Shown here one piece after another: positions 21,996-33,879 of a stretch of 64,000 nt of DNA. The notes beneath the pieces are model-generated. The model was not told the origin of the DNA. It saw only the letters and a list, made by a program, of their open reading frames with translations, and searched no databases. Positions within the stretch are counted from its first letter, which is position 1. Each line of letters begins with the position of its first letter. Source of the stretch: Macrostomum hystrix (Eukaryota; Platyhelminthes; Macrostomidae); the NCBI GenBank assembly GCA_950097015.1, contig CATNEN010000002.1, positions 8,447,501 to 8,511,500 on the forward strand, given 5' to 3'. The position numbers and the translations under genes were made by a program.

Positions 21996-24900
21996 TCACA
22001 GCAGCCGGCAGGTGCGTGACTGAATCTCGGCTGAGTCGGGGTCTCTGTCCCGCAGCTCCGCTTTCCTCAAAGTCTTGTGCGCACCGTTGACACCGTTCTT
22101 GGCCAGCGTGACATCCTCCTTCATATTCGGCTGCATCTTGGAATCGGGGAAGTCCGCGACTGCGATGGGATCCGTTGTGTTGGGTTTGAGTCGGGTTGGG
22201 TTTGAGTCGGGTTGGGTTTGAGTCAGGTTAGGTTTGAGTCTACTTTGGTTTGAGTCGGGTTGGGTTTGAGTCAGGTTAGGTTTGAGTCTACTTTGGTTTG
22301 AGTCGGGTTGGGTTTGATTTCGATGGATTTGAATCAGGTTGGGTTTGAGTCCGGTTGGGTTTGAGTCGAGTTTAGGTTTGAGTCGAGTTTGGGTTTGAGT
22401 CCGGTCAGATCCAACTTTTTAGTTTGAGTAGGGTGCTTAACCAGCCGAGCTCTCACCGCTTCCGCCCAAGCTGCTGTCCCGCTGCCCCAGTTTCTCAGCA
22501 GCCGAGGGTCCGAGGTCGTCATTGCCGCCACCGGTCTCAGCGGTCAGCCGGGCTTCCTCTTCGGCCACCTCGACCTTCTCCTGGCGCAGCGCCTGAGTCA
22601 GGCTGTCCGACTGCTCCTTGGACAGCCCCGGCTGGCGGCCCGGCAGGTAGCGGCAGCCGACGATGCAAGACTTCGACTGAGGGCGGGCGGTTGCGGCGTG
22701 TGGGTGGGTTTTTGAAGTCTGCTTGACTTTGCTACCCGCATCCGCCCTACCTTGAACTCGATGCTATCAGCAGGCTCAAGTACGTAGAACTCAGGGTCCA
22801 GGCCCTCAGCCACCCGGTAGGTGATGAGGATCTTGCCGGACTGCGGAGCGCCGGGTTTGATGCATCGCGCACTTTGTTCTTGCTCATCTTTTACGCTACA
22901 CTTTTTATGTCTCAATTTCTCCCTAATTCAACAATCTACCTCCCACTCTACTTCTCTTGTCTCTCTTCTCACTCTACTTCTTTTGTCTCCCTTCTCACTC
23001 TACTTCTCTTGTCTCCCTTCTCACTCTACTTCTTTTGTCTCCCTTCTCACTCTACTTCTCTCGTATCCCTTCCCACTCTACTTGTCTCCCTTCGCACTCT
23101 ACTTCTCTTGACTCCCTTCCCACTCTAATTCTCTTGTTTCCTTTCCCACTCTACTTGTCTCCCTTCTCACTCTGCTTCTCCTGTCTCCTTTGGCACTCTA
23201 CTTCTCTTGTCTCCCTTCTCACTCTACGTCTTTTGTCTCTCTTCTCACTCTACTTCTCTTGTCTCCCTTCTCACTCTCCCTCTCTCTCCCTTCTGACTCT
23301 ACCTCTCTTGTCTCCCTTCTCACTCTGCTTCTCCTGTCTCCCTGGCAACTCACGGAGCTGGCTGCCAGAACCCGCTGCGCCAAGTTGACGGTGTCGCCGA
23401 ACAGGCAGAAGCGCGGCATCTTCAGGCCGACAACACCGGCCACCACTGGGCCTCGGTGGACTCCTGAAATTCAGCGCGACTCTTGTTCGAGTGAATTTGC
23501 TTTACTTTCTACTCATAGTCTGAGTCAGTAGCATAGTTTGCGCATTCATTTGTTTACGAGCTACATGGCCAATCTGACGATAAAAAAGCGATTTGAGACG
23601 TGCCACGCAGGGAAATCCGGCTGCCGCCCCCGCTTTCAGTGCTTTTTTCTGAGAATTCTTTAAAACATTTTCGCGAGCAGAATTCCCAGACAGAATTAAT
23701 ATGCGTATTAAGCCATCTAATATTTATTAGACTCAAAAAGCCATAAAATCCTATCCCTCCTGTTCTGTGCCCGCTAATCCTAGTAGGCTGCATCCTGCCT
23801 GATCTGTCACAGCTCGGCCGCTTCCACTCTGAGCGACCTTCTCCTTGGCAGTGAGTTAATATCTGCCCCAGCGGAAGTATTTTTCAAAGAAGCTTAATAG
23901 GAGAAAGGTCGCGACACGAGCTCAACTATAGTATGAGCACTTTTACTAGCACTTCCTGGGTGCACTCAAGCATTGAGCATCTGCTCTGAAACATTGGTTA
24001 ATATAATCCACTGCCTGTGCGACTTCCTCTGATCTCTCCGCCCTCTCTACCCTCCTATCTGCCCTCTCTACCCTCCTATCTGCCCTCTCTACCCTCCTAT
24101 CTGCCCTCTCTACCCTCCTATCTGCCCTCTCTACCCTCCTATCTGCCCTCTCTACCCTCCTATCTGCCCTCTCTACCCTCCTATCTTCCCTCTCTACCCT
24201 CCTATCTGCCCTATCTAACTCTCCCTCTCTTCCTCTCCTCTCTCTATCCTCCTTTCCGCCCTCACTAACCACCTCTCCGCGCCCCCACCCTCTTTTCCGC
24301 CATCTCTACTCTCCTCTATAACCCCATCTAACCCCATCCCCCCTCTCTAGCGCCCTCATCAGTACATCACGCACCGATTCGAATCCGGAGCGAGTTGCCG
24401 CCGCGCGGGTCGTGCACGAGGCTGATGACCCGTAGCATCTCCAGCGCGGTTTCCACAGCGTGGCGGCAGTGATTCGGCGTCTTCCAGGGCACCCCGCTGG
24501 CCAGCATGTAGGCGTCACCGGTGGTCTCGACCTGGGGAGGCAGCCGGGGACCGGGTTAGCTTTCCCTCTGAATCTCCAAGTGCCAATCTCTAACTGTTAA
24601 TCTCTAACTGCCAATCTCTAACTGCCAATCCTTAACTACCTATATCTAACTGCCAATCTCTAACTGCCGATCTCTAGCTGTCGATCTCTAACTGCCTATC
24701 TTAAACTGCCGATCTCTAACTGCCTATCTTAAACTGCCGATCTCTAACTGCCGATCTTTAACTGCCAATCCTTAACTACCAATCTCTAACTGCCAATCTT
24801 TAACTGCCGATATCTAACTTCCAATCTTTAAATACCAATCTCTAACTGCCGATCTCTAACTTCCAATCTCTAACTGCCAATCTCTAACTACCAATGTCTA

Positions 24901-27900
24901 ACTGCCAACCTATTACTGCCGATCTCTAACTATCGATAGTTAAAAATCTTGAACTCGTAAATGATTGTAGCGGCGGGTTTGTGGGGCCAGTTCGCGGGAC
25001 TGCAAAGCACAGTAGCCGATTCGAAATCAAAAGAGTTTGCAGGTGATCAAAGACCTGAAAACAGTTCCGACTTCACTGTGCGAACAGGACACTTCCCTGG
25101 CATCCGCTTGTCCCGAGAATCTGAGAGCTATAGCTGAGTCAGCTAGTACCCAATAATTTTCTAATGCTGTCAAACCAGCATCCAAAATAATCTTCATCTA
25201 AATCTGCTGTTGCGAGTTCCGGACTTCCTGTGTCACGGTTCGCGCCGTCACCTTGGCAGCCAACCCTGGGGGGAATCCAAGCGCTTCATTTTGAGAAATT
25301 GAAAATTCAGTATTTTTTTCAATCTTATTTCTGCTGCCTAGAGCCGGTTGTTGCAGGAAAAGCAGATTTCCAGACCAGCAGAAGGAATTTGAGAAATTAA
25401 ATCTGCTCTAGTCCTGTCAGGGCTTCAGTTATTTTATCCCCTACTCATGAGAAACTGCTCATCATCTGAGCACATAATCTCAAAAGCACCTTATCCGTCC
25501 ATCGTTCTCTAAAGATTGTCATCCACAACTGTCTAGTCTAGATGTACTGTTCTCTATCCACTGTTCTCTATCCACTGTCCTCTATCCACTGTCCTCTATT
25601 CACTGTTCTCCATCCTCTGTCCTCTATCCACTGTCCTCTATTCACTGTTCTCTATCCTCTGTCCCCTATCCACTGTCCTGTATCCACTGTCCTCTATTCA
25701 CTGTTCTCTATCCTCTGTACTCTATCCACTGTCCTCTATCCACTGTCCTCTATCCACTGTCCTCTATTCACTGTTCTCTATCTACTGTTCTCTATCCACT
25801 GTTCTCTATCCACTGTCCTCTATCCACTGTCCTCTATCCACTGTTCTATATCCTCTGTCCTCTATTCACTGTTCTCTATCCACTGTTCTCTATCCACTGT
25901 TCTCTATCCTCTGTACTCTATTCACTGTTCTCTATCCTCTGTACTCTATCCACTGTTCTCTATCCACTGTTCTCTATCCTCTGTCCTCTATTCACTGTTC
26001 TCTATCCACTGTTCTCTATCCACTGTTCTCTATCCACTGTTGTCTATCCACTGTCCTCTATTCACTGTTCTCTATCCTCTGTCCTCTATCCACTGTCCTC
26101 TATTCACTGTTCTCTATCCTCTGTCCTCTATCCACTGTCCTGTATCCACTGTCCTCTATTCACTGTTCTCTATCCTCTGTACTCTATTCACTGTTCTCTA
26201 TCCTCTGTACTCTATCCACTGTCCTCTATCCACTGTCCTCTATCCACTGTCCTCTATTCACTGTTCTCTATCTACTGTTCTCTATCCACTGTTCTCTATC
26301 CACTGTCCTCTATCCACTGTCCTCTATCCACTGTTCTCTATCCTCTGTCCTCTATTCACTGTTCTCTATCCTCTGTACTCTATCCACTGTTCTCTATCCA
26401 CTGTTCTCTATCCTCTGTCCTCTATTCACTGTTCTCTATCCACTGTTCTCTATCCACTGTTCTCTATCCACTGTTCTCTATCCTCTGTCCTCTATTCACT
26501 GTTCTCTATCCTCTGTCCTCTATCCACTGTTCTATATCCTCTGTCCTCTATTCCCTGTTCTCTATCCACTGTTCTCTATCCACTGTTCTCTATCCTCTGT
26601 ACTCTATTCACTGTTCTCTATCCTCTGTACTCTATCCACTGTTCTCTATCCACTGTTCTCTATCCTCTGTCCTCTATTCACTGTTCTCTATCCACTGTTC
26701 TCTATCCACTGTTCTCTATCCACTGTTGTCTATCCACTGTCCTCTATTCACTGTTCTCTATCCTCTGTCCTCTATCCACTGTCCTCTATTCACTGTTCTC
26801 TATCCTCTGTCCTCTATCCACTGTCCTGTATCCACTGTCCTCTATTCACTGTTCTCTATCCTCTGTACTCTATTCACTGTTCTCTATCCTCTGTACTCTA
26901 TCCACTGTCCTCTATCCACTGTCCTCTATCCACTGTCCTCTATCCACTGTCCTCTATCCACTGTTCTCTATCCTCTGTACTCTATCCACTGTTCTCTATC
27001 CACTGTTCTCTATCCTCTGTCCTCTATTCACTGTTCTCTATCCACTGTTCTCTATCCACTGTTCTCTATCCACTGTTCTCTATCCTCTGTCCTCTATTCA
27101 CTGTTCTCTATCCTCTGTCCTCTATTCACTGTTCTCTATCCACTGTTCTCTATCCACTGTTCTCTATCCACTGTTCTCTATCCACTGTTCTCTATCCTCT
27201 GTCCTCTATTCACTGTTCTCTATCCACTGTTCTCTATCCACTGTTCTCTATCCACTGTTCTCTATCCTCTGTCCTCTATTCACTGTTCTCTATCCTCTGT
27301 CCTCTATTCACTGTTCTCTATCCACTGTTCTCTATCCACTGTTCTCTATCCACTGTTCTCTATCCACTGTTCTCTATCCTCTGTCCTCTATTCACTGTCC
27401 TCTATCCAGCCCAGTATGAGGCCAGCTCACCTTGTAAACCAGAAACTTCTCGGTGACCCTGTCGAACGCTGAGTACATGTCGTTGAGCATAGCAACCACA
27501 GCCAGCGGTGAGATGAAGCTGCAGATGGTGGTGAAGCCGATGACGTCGCTGAACACGATCGTCACGTCGTCGTAAGTCTGGCAGCAGAAGGTTCGTTGGC
27601 GGGTTTTGTTTGTCTGCTTTTTTAATGGCTTCTCATAACCAAATCCTTGTTCCACCTGTTAGACACCGCTCCATCTGTTAAACATGGCTCTATCTGTTAG
27701 ACACGGCTCTATCTGTTATGCACGGCTCTGCCAGTTAGACACGGCACAACCTGTTAAACACAGCTCTACCTGTTAGACACAGCTCCATCTGTTCGACATA
27801 GCTCGACATGTTAGACACGGCTCTACCTGTTAGGCACGGCTCTACCTGTTAGGCACGGCTCTGCCAGTTAGACACGGCACAACCTGTTAAACACAGCTCT

Positions 27901-30900
27901 ACCTGTTAGACACAGCTCCATCTGTTCGACATAGCTCGACATGTTAGACACGGCTCTACCTGTTAGGCACAGCTCTACCTGTTAGGCACGGCTCTACCTG
28001 TTAGACTCTGTTCTACCTGTTAGACACAGTTCTACATGTTAGACACAGCTCTACATGTTAGACATTGTACTACCTGTTAGACACAGCTCTACCTGTTAGG
28101 CACGGCTCTACCTGTTAGGCACGGCTCTACCTGTTAGACTCTGTTCTACCTGTTAGACACAGTTCTACATGTTAGACTCTGTTCTACCTGTTAGACACAG
28201 TTCTACATGTTAGACACAGCTCTACATGTTAGACATTGTACTACCTGTTAGACACAGCTCTATCTGTTAGGCACGGCTCTACCTGTTAGACACAGCTCTA
28301 CCTGTTAGGCACGGCTCTACCTGTTAGACACAGCTCTACCTGTTAGGCACGGCTCTACCTGTTAGACACAGCTCTACCTGTTAGGCACGGCTCTACCTGT
28401 TAGGCACGGCTCTACCTGTTAGGCACGGCTCTACCTGTTAGACACAGCTCTACCTGTTAGGCACGGCTCTACCTGTTAGACACAGCTCTATCTGTTAGGC
28501 ACGGCTCTACCTGTTAGACACAGCTCTACCTGTTAGGCACGGCTCTACCTGTTAGACACAGCTCTACCTGTTAGGCACGGCTCTACCTGTTAGACACAGC
28601 TCTACCTGTTAGGCACGGCTCTACCTGTTAGGCACAGACAATTTTTTGCAGTATCTTAAATTTCGACTGCACAAATATTAAGTTCTTACTAAGCATGCTT
28701 TCTTTATCGAGCTTATTTTGTCTAAAAATAAAAAATGAATTCTATTTCTTTCCGGTGCTCCTAGGAGTCATGTAATGTGCGCTACAATTTTTTGACAGCT
28801 TGATAAGTAATTACATCATCGCTTAGGAGATTAATTCCATCTGAGATTATCTGCGCAAGCCTCGCGTGGCAACTGTTTGATGGAGCAATTTAATCCCTAA
28901 GGCGTGAGTTTGTTGATAGACATATGGGAACAATTCCTGAGTGATTCTCTCTGAGTTAAATGTCACGAAATTAATTTCTATTTTTCTTGACCTCATTGCA
29001 ACTTAAGACAGCCAATTGACCGAGTCCGAGTCGGAATTTCAACAATCTTTTAAGTCCTCATCATAGCATGTCCTGTAAGAGATTTCTTCTCGTGTTAGAC
29101 AGATTTTTGCTTTTTAGATATGACTAAAACTGTTAGACACAGCTCTACCTGTTAGACACTGTTCTACCTGTTAGACACTGTTCTACCTGTTAGACACTGT
29201 TCTACCTGGTAGACACTGTTCTACCTGTTGGACACTTTCTTACCTGTTAGACACTGTTCTACCTGTTAGACACTGTTCTACCTGTTAGACACTGTTCTAC
29301 CTGTTAGACACTGTTCTACCTGGTAGACACTGTTCTACCTGTTGGACACTTTCTTACCTGTTAGACACTGTTCTACCTGTTAGACACAGCTCTACCTGTT
29401 AGACACAGCTGTACCTGTTAGACACCTTCTACCTGTTAGACACTTTCTACCTGTTAGACACTTTCTACCTGTTAGACACTGTTTTACCTATTCGACACGG
29501 GCACCAGAGCCAATTACCTGGCAGGTTGACATGACCGTGTGACCCTGACGCAGCTTGTCGGCAATGACCCTCGGCATCATCTGGTACAGCAGCTGGTCAG
29601 TCTTTCGCTTCTCCTGATTGAGCTGCTTCAGCGACTCTTCGAGTTGCTGCGTTTTCAACAGTTCCTGGAATGGCGGAGAATGAATGAACAGCTGCATCAG
29701 CTTTGTGAAGGCTGAGAATGAATTGAAAACTGAATAGCAGACATGTTCAGTGACAAAATCCACTTCCGTTAGTTCCTAACAGGTGTCTAGTGGGAGTCTA
29801 ACAGGTGTCTAGTGGGATTCTAACAGGTGTCTAGTGGGAGTCTAACAGGTGTCTAGTGGGAGTCTAACAGGTGTCTAGTGGGATTATAACAGGTGTCTAG
29901 TGGGAGTCTAACAGGTGTCTAACAGGTGTCTAGTGGGAATCTAACAGGTGTCTAGTGGGAGTCTAACAGGTGTCTAACAGGTGTCTAGTGGGAGTCTAAC
30001 AGGTGTCTAGTGGGATTCTAACAGGTGTCTAGTGGGAGTCTAACAGGTGTCTAGTGGGAGTCTAACAGGTGTCTAGTGGGATTATAACAGGTGTCTAGTG
30101 GGAGTCTAACAGGTGTCTAACAGGTGTCTAGTGGGAATCTAACAGGTGTCTAGTGGGAGTCTAACAGGTGTCTAACAGGTGTCTAGTGGGAGTCTAACAG
30201 GTGTCTAGTGGGATTCTAACAGGTGTCTAGTGGGAGTCTAACAGGTGTCTAACAGTTGTCTAGTGGGTGTTTATGATTTTGATAATAAATTTCCAACTGA
30301 CTATTTGTGTCGAATTTGTGCCTTAACGCGTGTCTAACAGGTGTTGAAGGGCTGTCAAACAGGTATCCAATGAGTGTCTAACAGGTGTTGAAGGGCTGTC
30401 AAACAGGTATCCAATGAGTGTCTAACAGGTGTTGAAGGGCTGTCTAACAGGTATCCAATGGGTAGAAAAATTGCTAATAATAGTTTTGCTTCAATAACAG
30501 TTTGGGTGTTTTCGCGAAATTAAAAAAAAATATTTAAATCTGTTGACTAGACTAGACTAAAACACTTGTCTGTTTAGCGCAAAACATTTTATTCTACAAA
30601 GGGTATCCCTGAGCCGCCTAAATCTAGGAGCTCAAACAAACGACTAAATTTGTTTAGAAAAAAATTTCCTTTTGAAGTCGAGTCGACTACTTTCGAATTT
30701 TCACATGCGTTTTAAAAGGCTGTAACTTGCGAGGATTGCAACCCACCCCTCACCCTCCCTCACACTCTCCATCTCACTCTCCATCTCACTCTCACTCTAC
30801 CTCTCAACAATCAAAGTTGATCTGATCAGACCACCCACCTGGTCCAGCAGCAGCTTCAGCTCCGCCGACTTCTGCTCGCCCAGCATGACCAGATCGCGGC

Positions 30901-33696
30901 TCGAGTCGTGCAGGCTGAGGTCCGTGATATAGAAGCCCAGCTGGCGCAGGCTGCGAATGTCCATCAGGCTGGTGATGGGCAGGGGCAGGTGGCGGCTAAC
31001 ATCAAAAGGAAATCCGGCGCGTATAACAATATTCTTATCTAATAAGATTTTTTTAAATATGTAGTCACGTGACTAAAATGAGTCATTATTTCGTCTATGC
31101 AAACGCCTGCGCCAATCAGAAGCGATTCTCCAACCACGTGACTAAAAAAACAAGCCAACTTTTCCATTGACCAAGTAACGTGACTAAAATTGCTAAGCAT
31201 TTCCACGTGACCTGAAGGCCTAGAAAGAGCAATGGTATGATTAGAGAACAAGTATTATGTGGCTCACATCGGCACACCCAGAAACACGATGCAGTCCCAT
31301 TCCAGCAGGTGCTTCATCTGGCCTTTCAAATGCAGCGACTTCATCTGGGAGCGAGTCGGCTGAGCCGGCTGATTGGTTGGGATTTCGGCGGCTGCTGACT
31401 CTGAAAAAAATCGGTTTAAAATTGGTCCACGGACTGAACAGCTGTACACAGGCGCAGCATATATCTACCACTGAAGCAGACTTTAATCTAAAATGAGACA
31501 CCTATTGCATTTGAAGCATGTTGCTCAAATTCAAAGTGCTCACGTCCGGCAGAGTCGGCCGCTGATTTGCTGTACTCGCCGTCGTCAGACGCCGAACCTC
31601 CCGAGTTCGAATCCGAATCCTTGGCCGAGTTGGTCAGCTTGATGAGGCACCGCAGCTGAAACTCATTGTTCATGTGGTGCAGAATCTGCGGGTGGAGCGG
31701 GAGACACTGCAGTCAGGGCGAGACTGGCAATTAATTAGAAAACCCACCCTACTCCAGCCCTGAACTAACCTACTCCAGCCCTGAACTAACCTACTCCAGC
31801 CCTGAACTAACCCTTCTCCAGCCCTGAACTAACCCTTCTCCAGCCCTGAACTAACCCTTCTCCAGCCCTGAACTAACCCTTCTCCAGCCCTGAACTAACC
31901 CTTCTCCAGCCCTGAACTAACCCTTCTCCAGCCCTGAACTAACCCTTCTCCAGCCCTGAACTAACCCTTCTCCAGCCCTGAACAAACCCTTCTCCAGCCT
32001 GAACTAACCCTTCTCCAGCCCTGAACTAACCCTTCTCCAGCCCTGAACTAACCCTTCTCCAGCCCTGAACTAACCCTTCTCCAGCCCTGAACTAACCCTA
32101 CTCCAGCCATGAACTAACCCTTCTACAGCCCTGAACAAACCCTACTCCAGCCCTGAACAAACCTACTCCAGCCCTGAACTAACCTACTCCAGCCCTGAAC
32201 TAACAAATCCCTAACAGGCTGCTCCTTTGTGAACCAACCCGGCCCATTCGCACGTTGTGCCAACCCGTCAGACCTGGTCCCAGGAGGCCTGAATGAAAGG
32301 CTTCTGGATCTCGAAGCAGTCGGCGAAATTCCTCTTCAACAGGTCCGGCAGGGCGCTGCGCATCGCGGCGCCGACGGTGACAACGCGGAGCTGCCGGTCC
32401 AGCACGATGTTGAAGGGGAAGATCTCCAGGAAGATGTCGCTGGAGATGCTGCTGACTCCGGCCAGGTCGCCAGCCTGCCGACCGGCTTCGGCGCGACGGC
32501 TGCGGAAGGCGCGGTTGTCGAACTCCAGGCGGTAGTTGGTGGTCCAAATGCCATCCTCGGCTTGGGCGGTGGCCTCGATGTGCACCAGCATCTCGATGCC
32601 GTAGAACAGGCGGGCGACTTCGCCGATCTGGCCGCGGACGTACTGCTCGAAGCCGCTGCGGCGGGACCGGTAGAGCAGGTTCAGGCCCGACTCGCTCTCG
32701 TTCAGGCAGTAGAAAGAGGGCGGCTGCAGGCGCGGGTAGCTGAACCTGCGGAGTCAGGATGTGAGAGAGTCAGGATGTGAGAGAGTCAGGATGTGAGAGA
32801 GTCAGGATGTGAGAGAGTCAGGATGTGAGAGAGTCAGGATGTGAGAGAGTCAGGATGTGAGAGAGTCAGGATGTGAGAGAGTCAAGGTGTGAGAGAGTCA
32901 GGATGTGAGAGAGTCAGGATGTGAGAGAGTCAGGATGTGAGAGAGTCAGGATGTGAGAGAGTCAGGATGTGAGAGAGTCAGGATGAGAGAGTCAGGATGA
33001 GAGAGTCAGGATGTGAGAGAGTCAGGGTGTGAGAGAGTCAGGATGTGAGAGAGTCAGGATGTGAGAGAGTCAGGGTGTGAGAGAGTCAGGATGTGAGAGA
33101 GTCAGAATGTGAGAGAGTCAGGATGTGAGAGAGTCAGGATGTGAGAGAGTCAGGATGTGAGAGAGTCAGGATGAGAGAGTCAGGATGAGAGAGTCAGGAT
33201 GTGAGAGAGTCAGGGTGTGAGAGAGTCAGGATGTGAGAGAGTCAGGATGTGAGAGAGTCAGGATGTGAGAGAGTCAGGATGTGAGAGAGTCAGGATGTGA
33301 GAGAGTCAGGATGTGAGAGAGTCAGGATGTGAGAGAGTCAGGATGTGAGAGTCAGGGCAGCCAGTCCTACCTGAGATACTCGTGCAGGCCGTCCAGTCCG
33401 TTGAGGAAGTCGGTGAGGTGGCGGCCCAGCACCTCCAGCACCTCGTCGTAGCCGTACTGGCCGATGAAGCTGACGAAGAACACCCCGGCGGAGTAGTACA
33501 CCTGGCTGGGCTCGAGTTTCAGCTGCTCGGCGGCGATGTCGGCCACGCGGCCCAGGAGATTCTCGTCGTACACCTGGTGGGCAGCGAAGCTCGGAGTGTT
33601 CTCAAGGCCGGCCACGCGGAGCACCCGCTGCCAGGCGGCCTCGCCGTGCTCGCGACGAATCCACTGACCGAAGGCGTCGAGGATCAGGCCGTACAT
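21996..33696 (-). CDS. Gyc88E-like: Atypical soluble guanylate cyclase (H-NOX/HNOBA/coiled coil/cyclase), Gyc-88E-like
   Basis: Heme-based gas sensor that makes cGMP from GTP in the cytosol. Twelve minus-strand exons: 33696-33371, 32745-32274, 31685-31544, 31400-31268, 30995-30839, 29664-29518, 27577-27431, 24531-24375, 23463-23354, 22840-22751, 22676-22457, 22159-21996. They are phase-consistent and give 754 aa, starting MYGLIL as in Gyc-88E. H-NOX: proximal heme His105 (in LDGLHEYL) and YRSRR at 134-138 (YxSxR). HNOBA includes [15 protein letters not shown] and [14 protein letters not shown]. The signalling helix is [14 protein letters not shown]. The cyclase domain keeps both metal aspartates ([14 protein letters not shown]) and the guanine-specificity pair (KVETTGDAY Glu, MPRFCLFG Cys). 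It loses a few residues after GDTVNLAQR. Family knowledge: atypical members respond to O2 and some work as homodimers. Confidence 0.93.
22175..22410. repeat. 15-16-bp G/T-rich tandem repeat, cyclase intron 11
   Basis: About 15 copies of a unit such as gagtcgggttgggttt with variants (caggttaggttt, ctactttggttt), between the last two cyclase exons. Confidence 0.9.
22930..23340. repeat. 26-bp pyrimidine-rich minisatellite, cyclase intron 9
   Basis: About 16 copies of a 26-bp unit with core tctacttctcttgtctccct, between exons 22840-22751 and 23463-23354. Confidence 0.92.
24035..24300. repeat. 21-bp pyrimidine-rich minisatellite, cyclase intron 8
   Basis: About nine near-perfect copies of ccctctctaccctcctatctg, followed by degenerate ccctctct sequence. 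Confidence 0.92.
24575..24945. repeat. 14-bp tandem repeat, cyclase intron 7
   Basis: About 25 copies of a 14-bp unit such as ctaactgccaatct, with g/a and c/t variants. Confidence 0.92.
25535..27405. repeat. 14-bp minisatellite, 1.87 kb, cyclase intron 7
   Basis: About 130 copies of the 14-bp unit ttctctatccactg with single-base variants (ccactgtc, cctctgta). Three units make 42 nt, so a 14-residue peptide pattern stays open for over 600 codons on the plus strand. That frame is antisense to the cyclase, inside its intron, and has no start context or codon bias, so it is a repeat artefact. Confidence 0.96.
27650..28635. repeat. 19-bp minisatellite, cyclase intron 6 (left block)
   Basis: About 52 copies of the 19-bp unit ctctacctgttagacacag, alternating with the taggcacgg variant. 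Unit order recurs in blocks. Confidence 0.95.
28640..29125. other. Unique sequence splitting the 19-bp array
   Basis: About 490 bp of AT-rich unique sequence between two blocks of the same 19-bp repeat. No gene or mobile-element ends were recognised, but its placement inside one array suggests an insertion. Confidence 0.45.
29130..29490. repeat. 19-bp minisatellite, cyclase intron 6 (right block)
   Basis: About 19 copies of the same unit as 27650-28635, here mostly as the variant ctgttctacctgttagaca. It ends about 28 bp from cyclase exon 29664-29518. Confidence 0.94.
29775..30470. repeat. 22-bp minisatellite, cyclase intron 5
   Basis: About 25 copies of a 22-bp unit with core ctaacaggtgtctagtggga, then a longer degenerate type (acaggtgttgaagggctgtc) after 30320. 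The motif gtgtctaacaggt is the reverse complement of the acctgttagacac in the 19-bp array on the other side of exon 29664-29518. Confidence 0.94.
31740..32215. repeat. 22-bp minisatellite, cyclase intron 2
   Basis: About 21 copies of a 22-bp unit with core cctgaactaacccttctcca, between exons 31685-31544 and 32745-32274. Confidence 0.95.
32750..33356. repeat. 16-bp minisatellite, cyclase intron 1
   Basis: About 38 copies of gagagagtcaggatgt, filling virtually the whole intron between the first two coding exons (33371 and 32745). Confidence 0.96.
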
Positions 33697-33879
33697 GACT
33701 GCGTCCGCTGGCTGATGAATGGGATCTGGGATCTGGGATCTGGAACTTTTTAGGACGTGCTTCTGCGTCTCCTGCAAAAAAACTGCATCTCAGCCCGAGT
33801 TCTAAATCTTTATTGGTTGGTGATAACCAATTCTGATTGGCCAGAACTCTGAGCAGTTTCTTTGAGCAGCAAAAAACAC

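Noticed and set aside
25542-27472. 625-codon and 248-codon plus-strand open frames
   Set aside because: They lie wholly in a 14-bp tandem array, inside an intron and antisense to the cyclase. The peptide is a pure 14-residue period.
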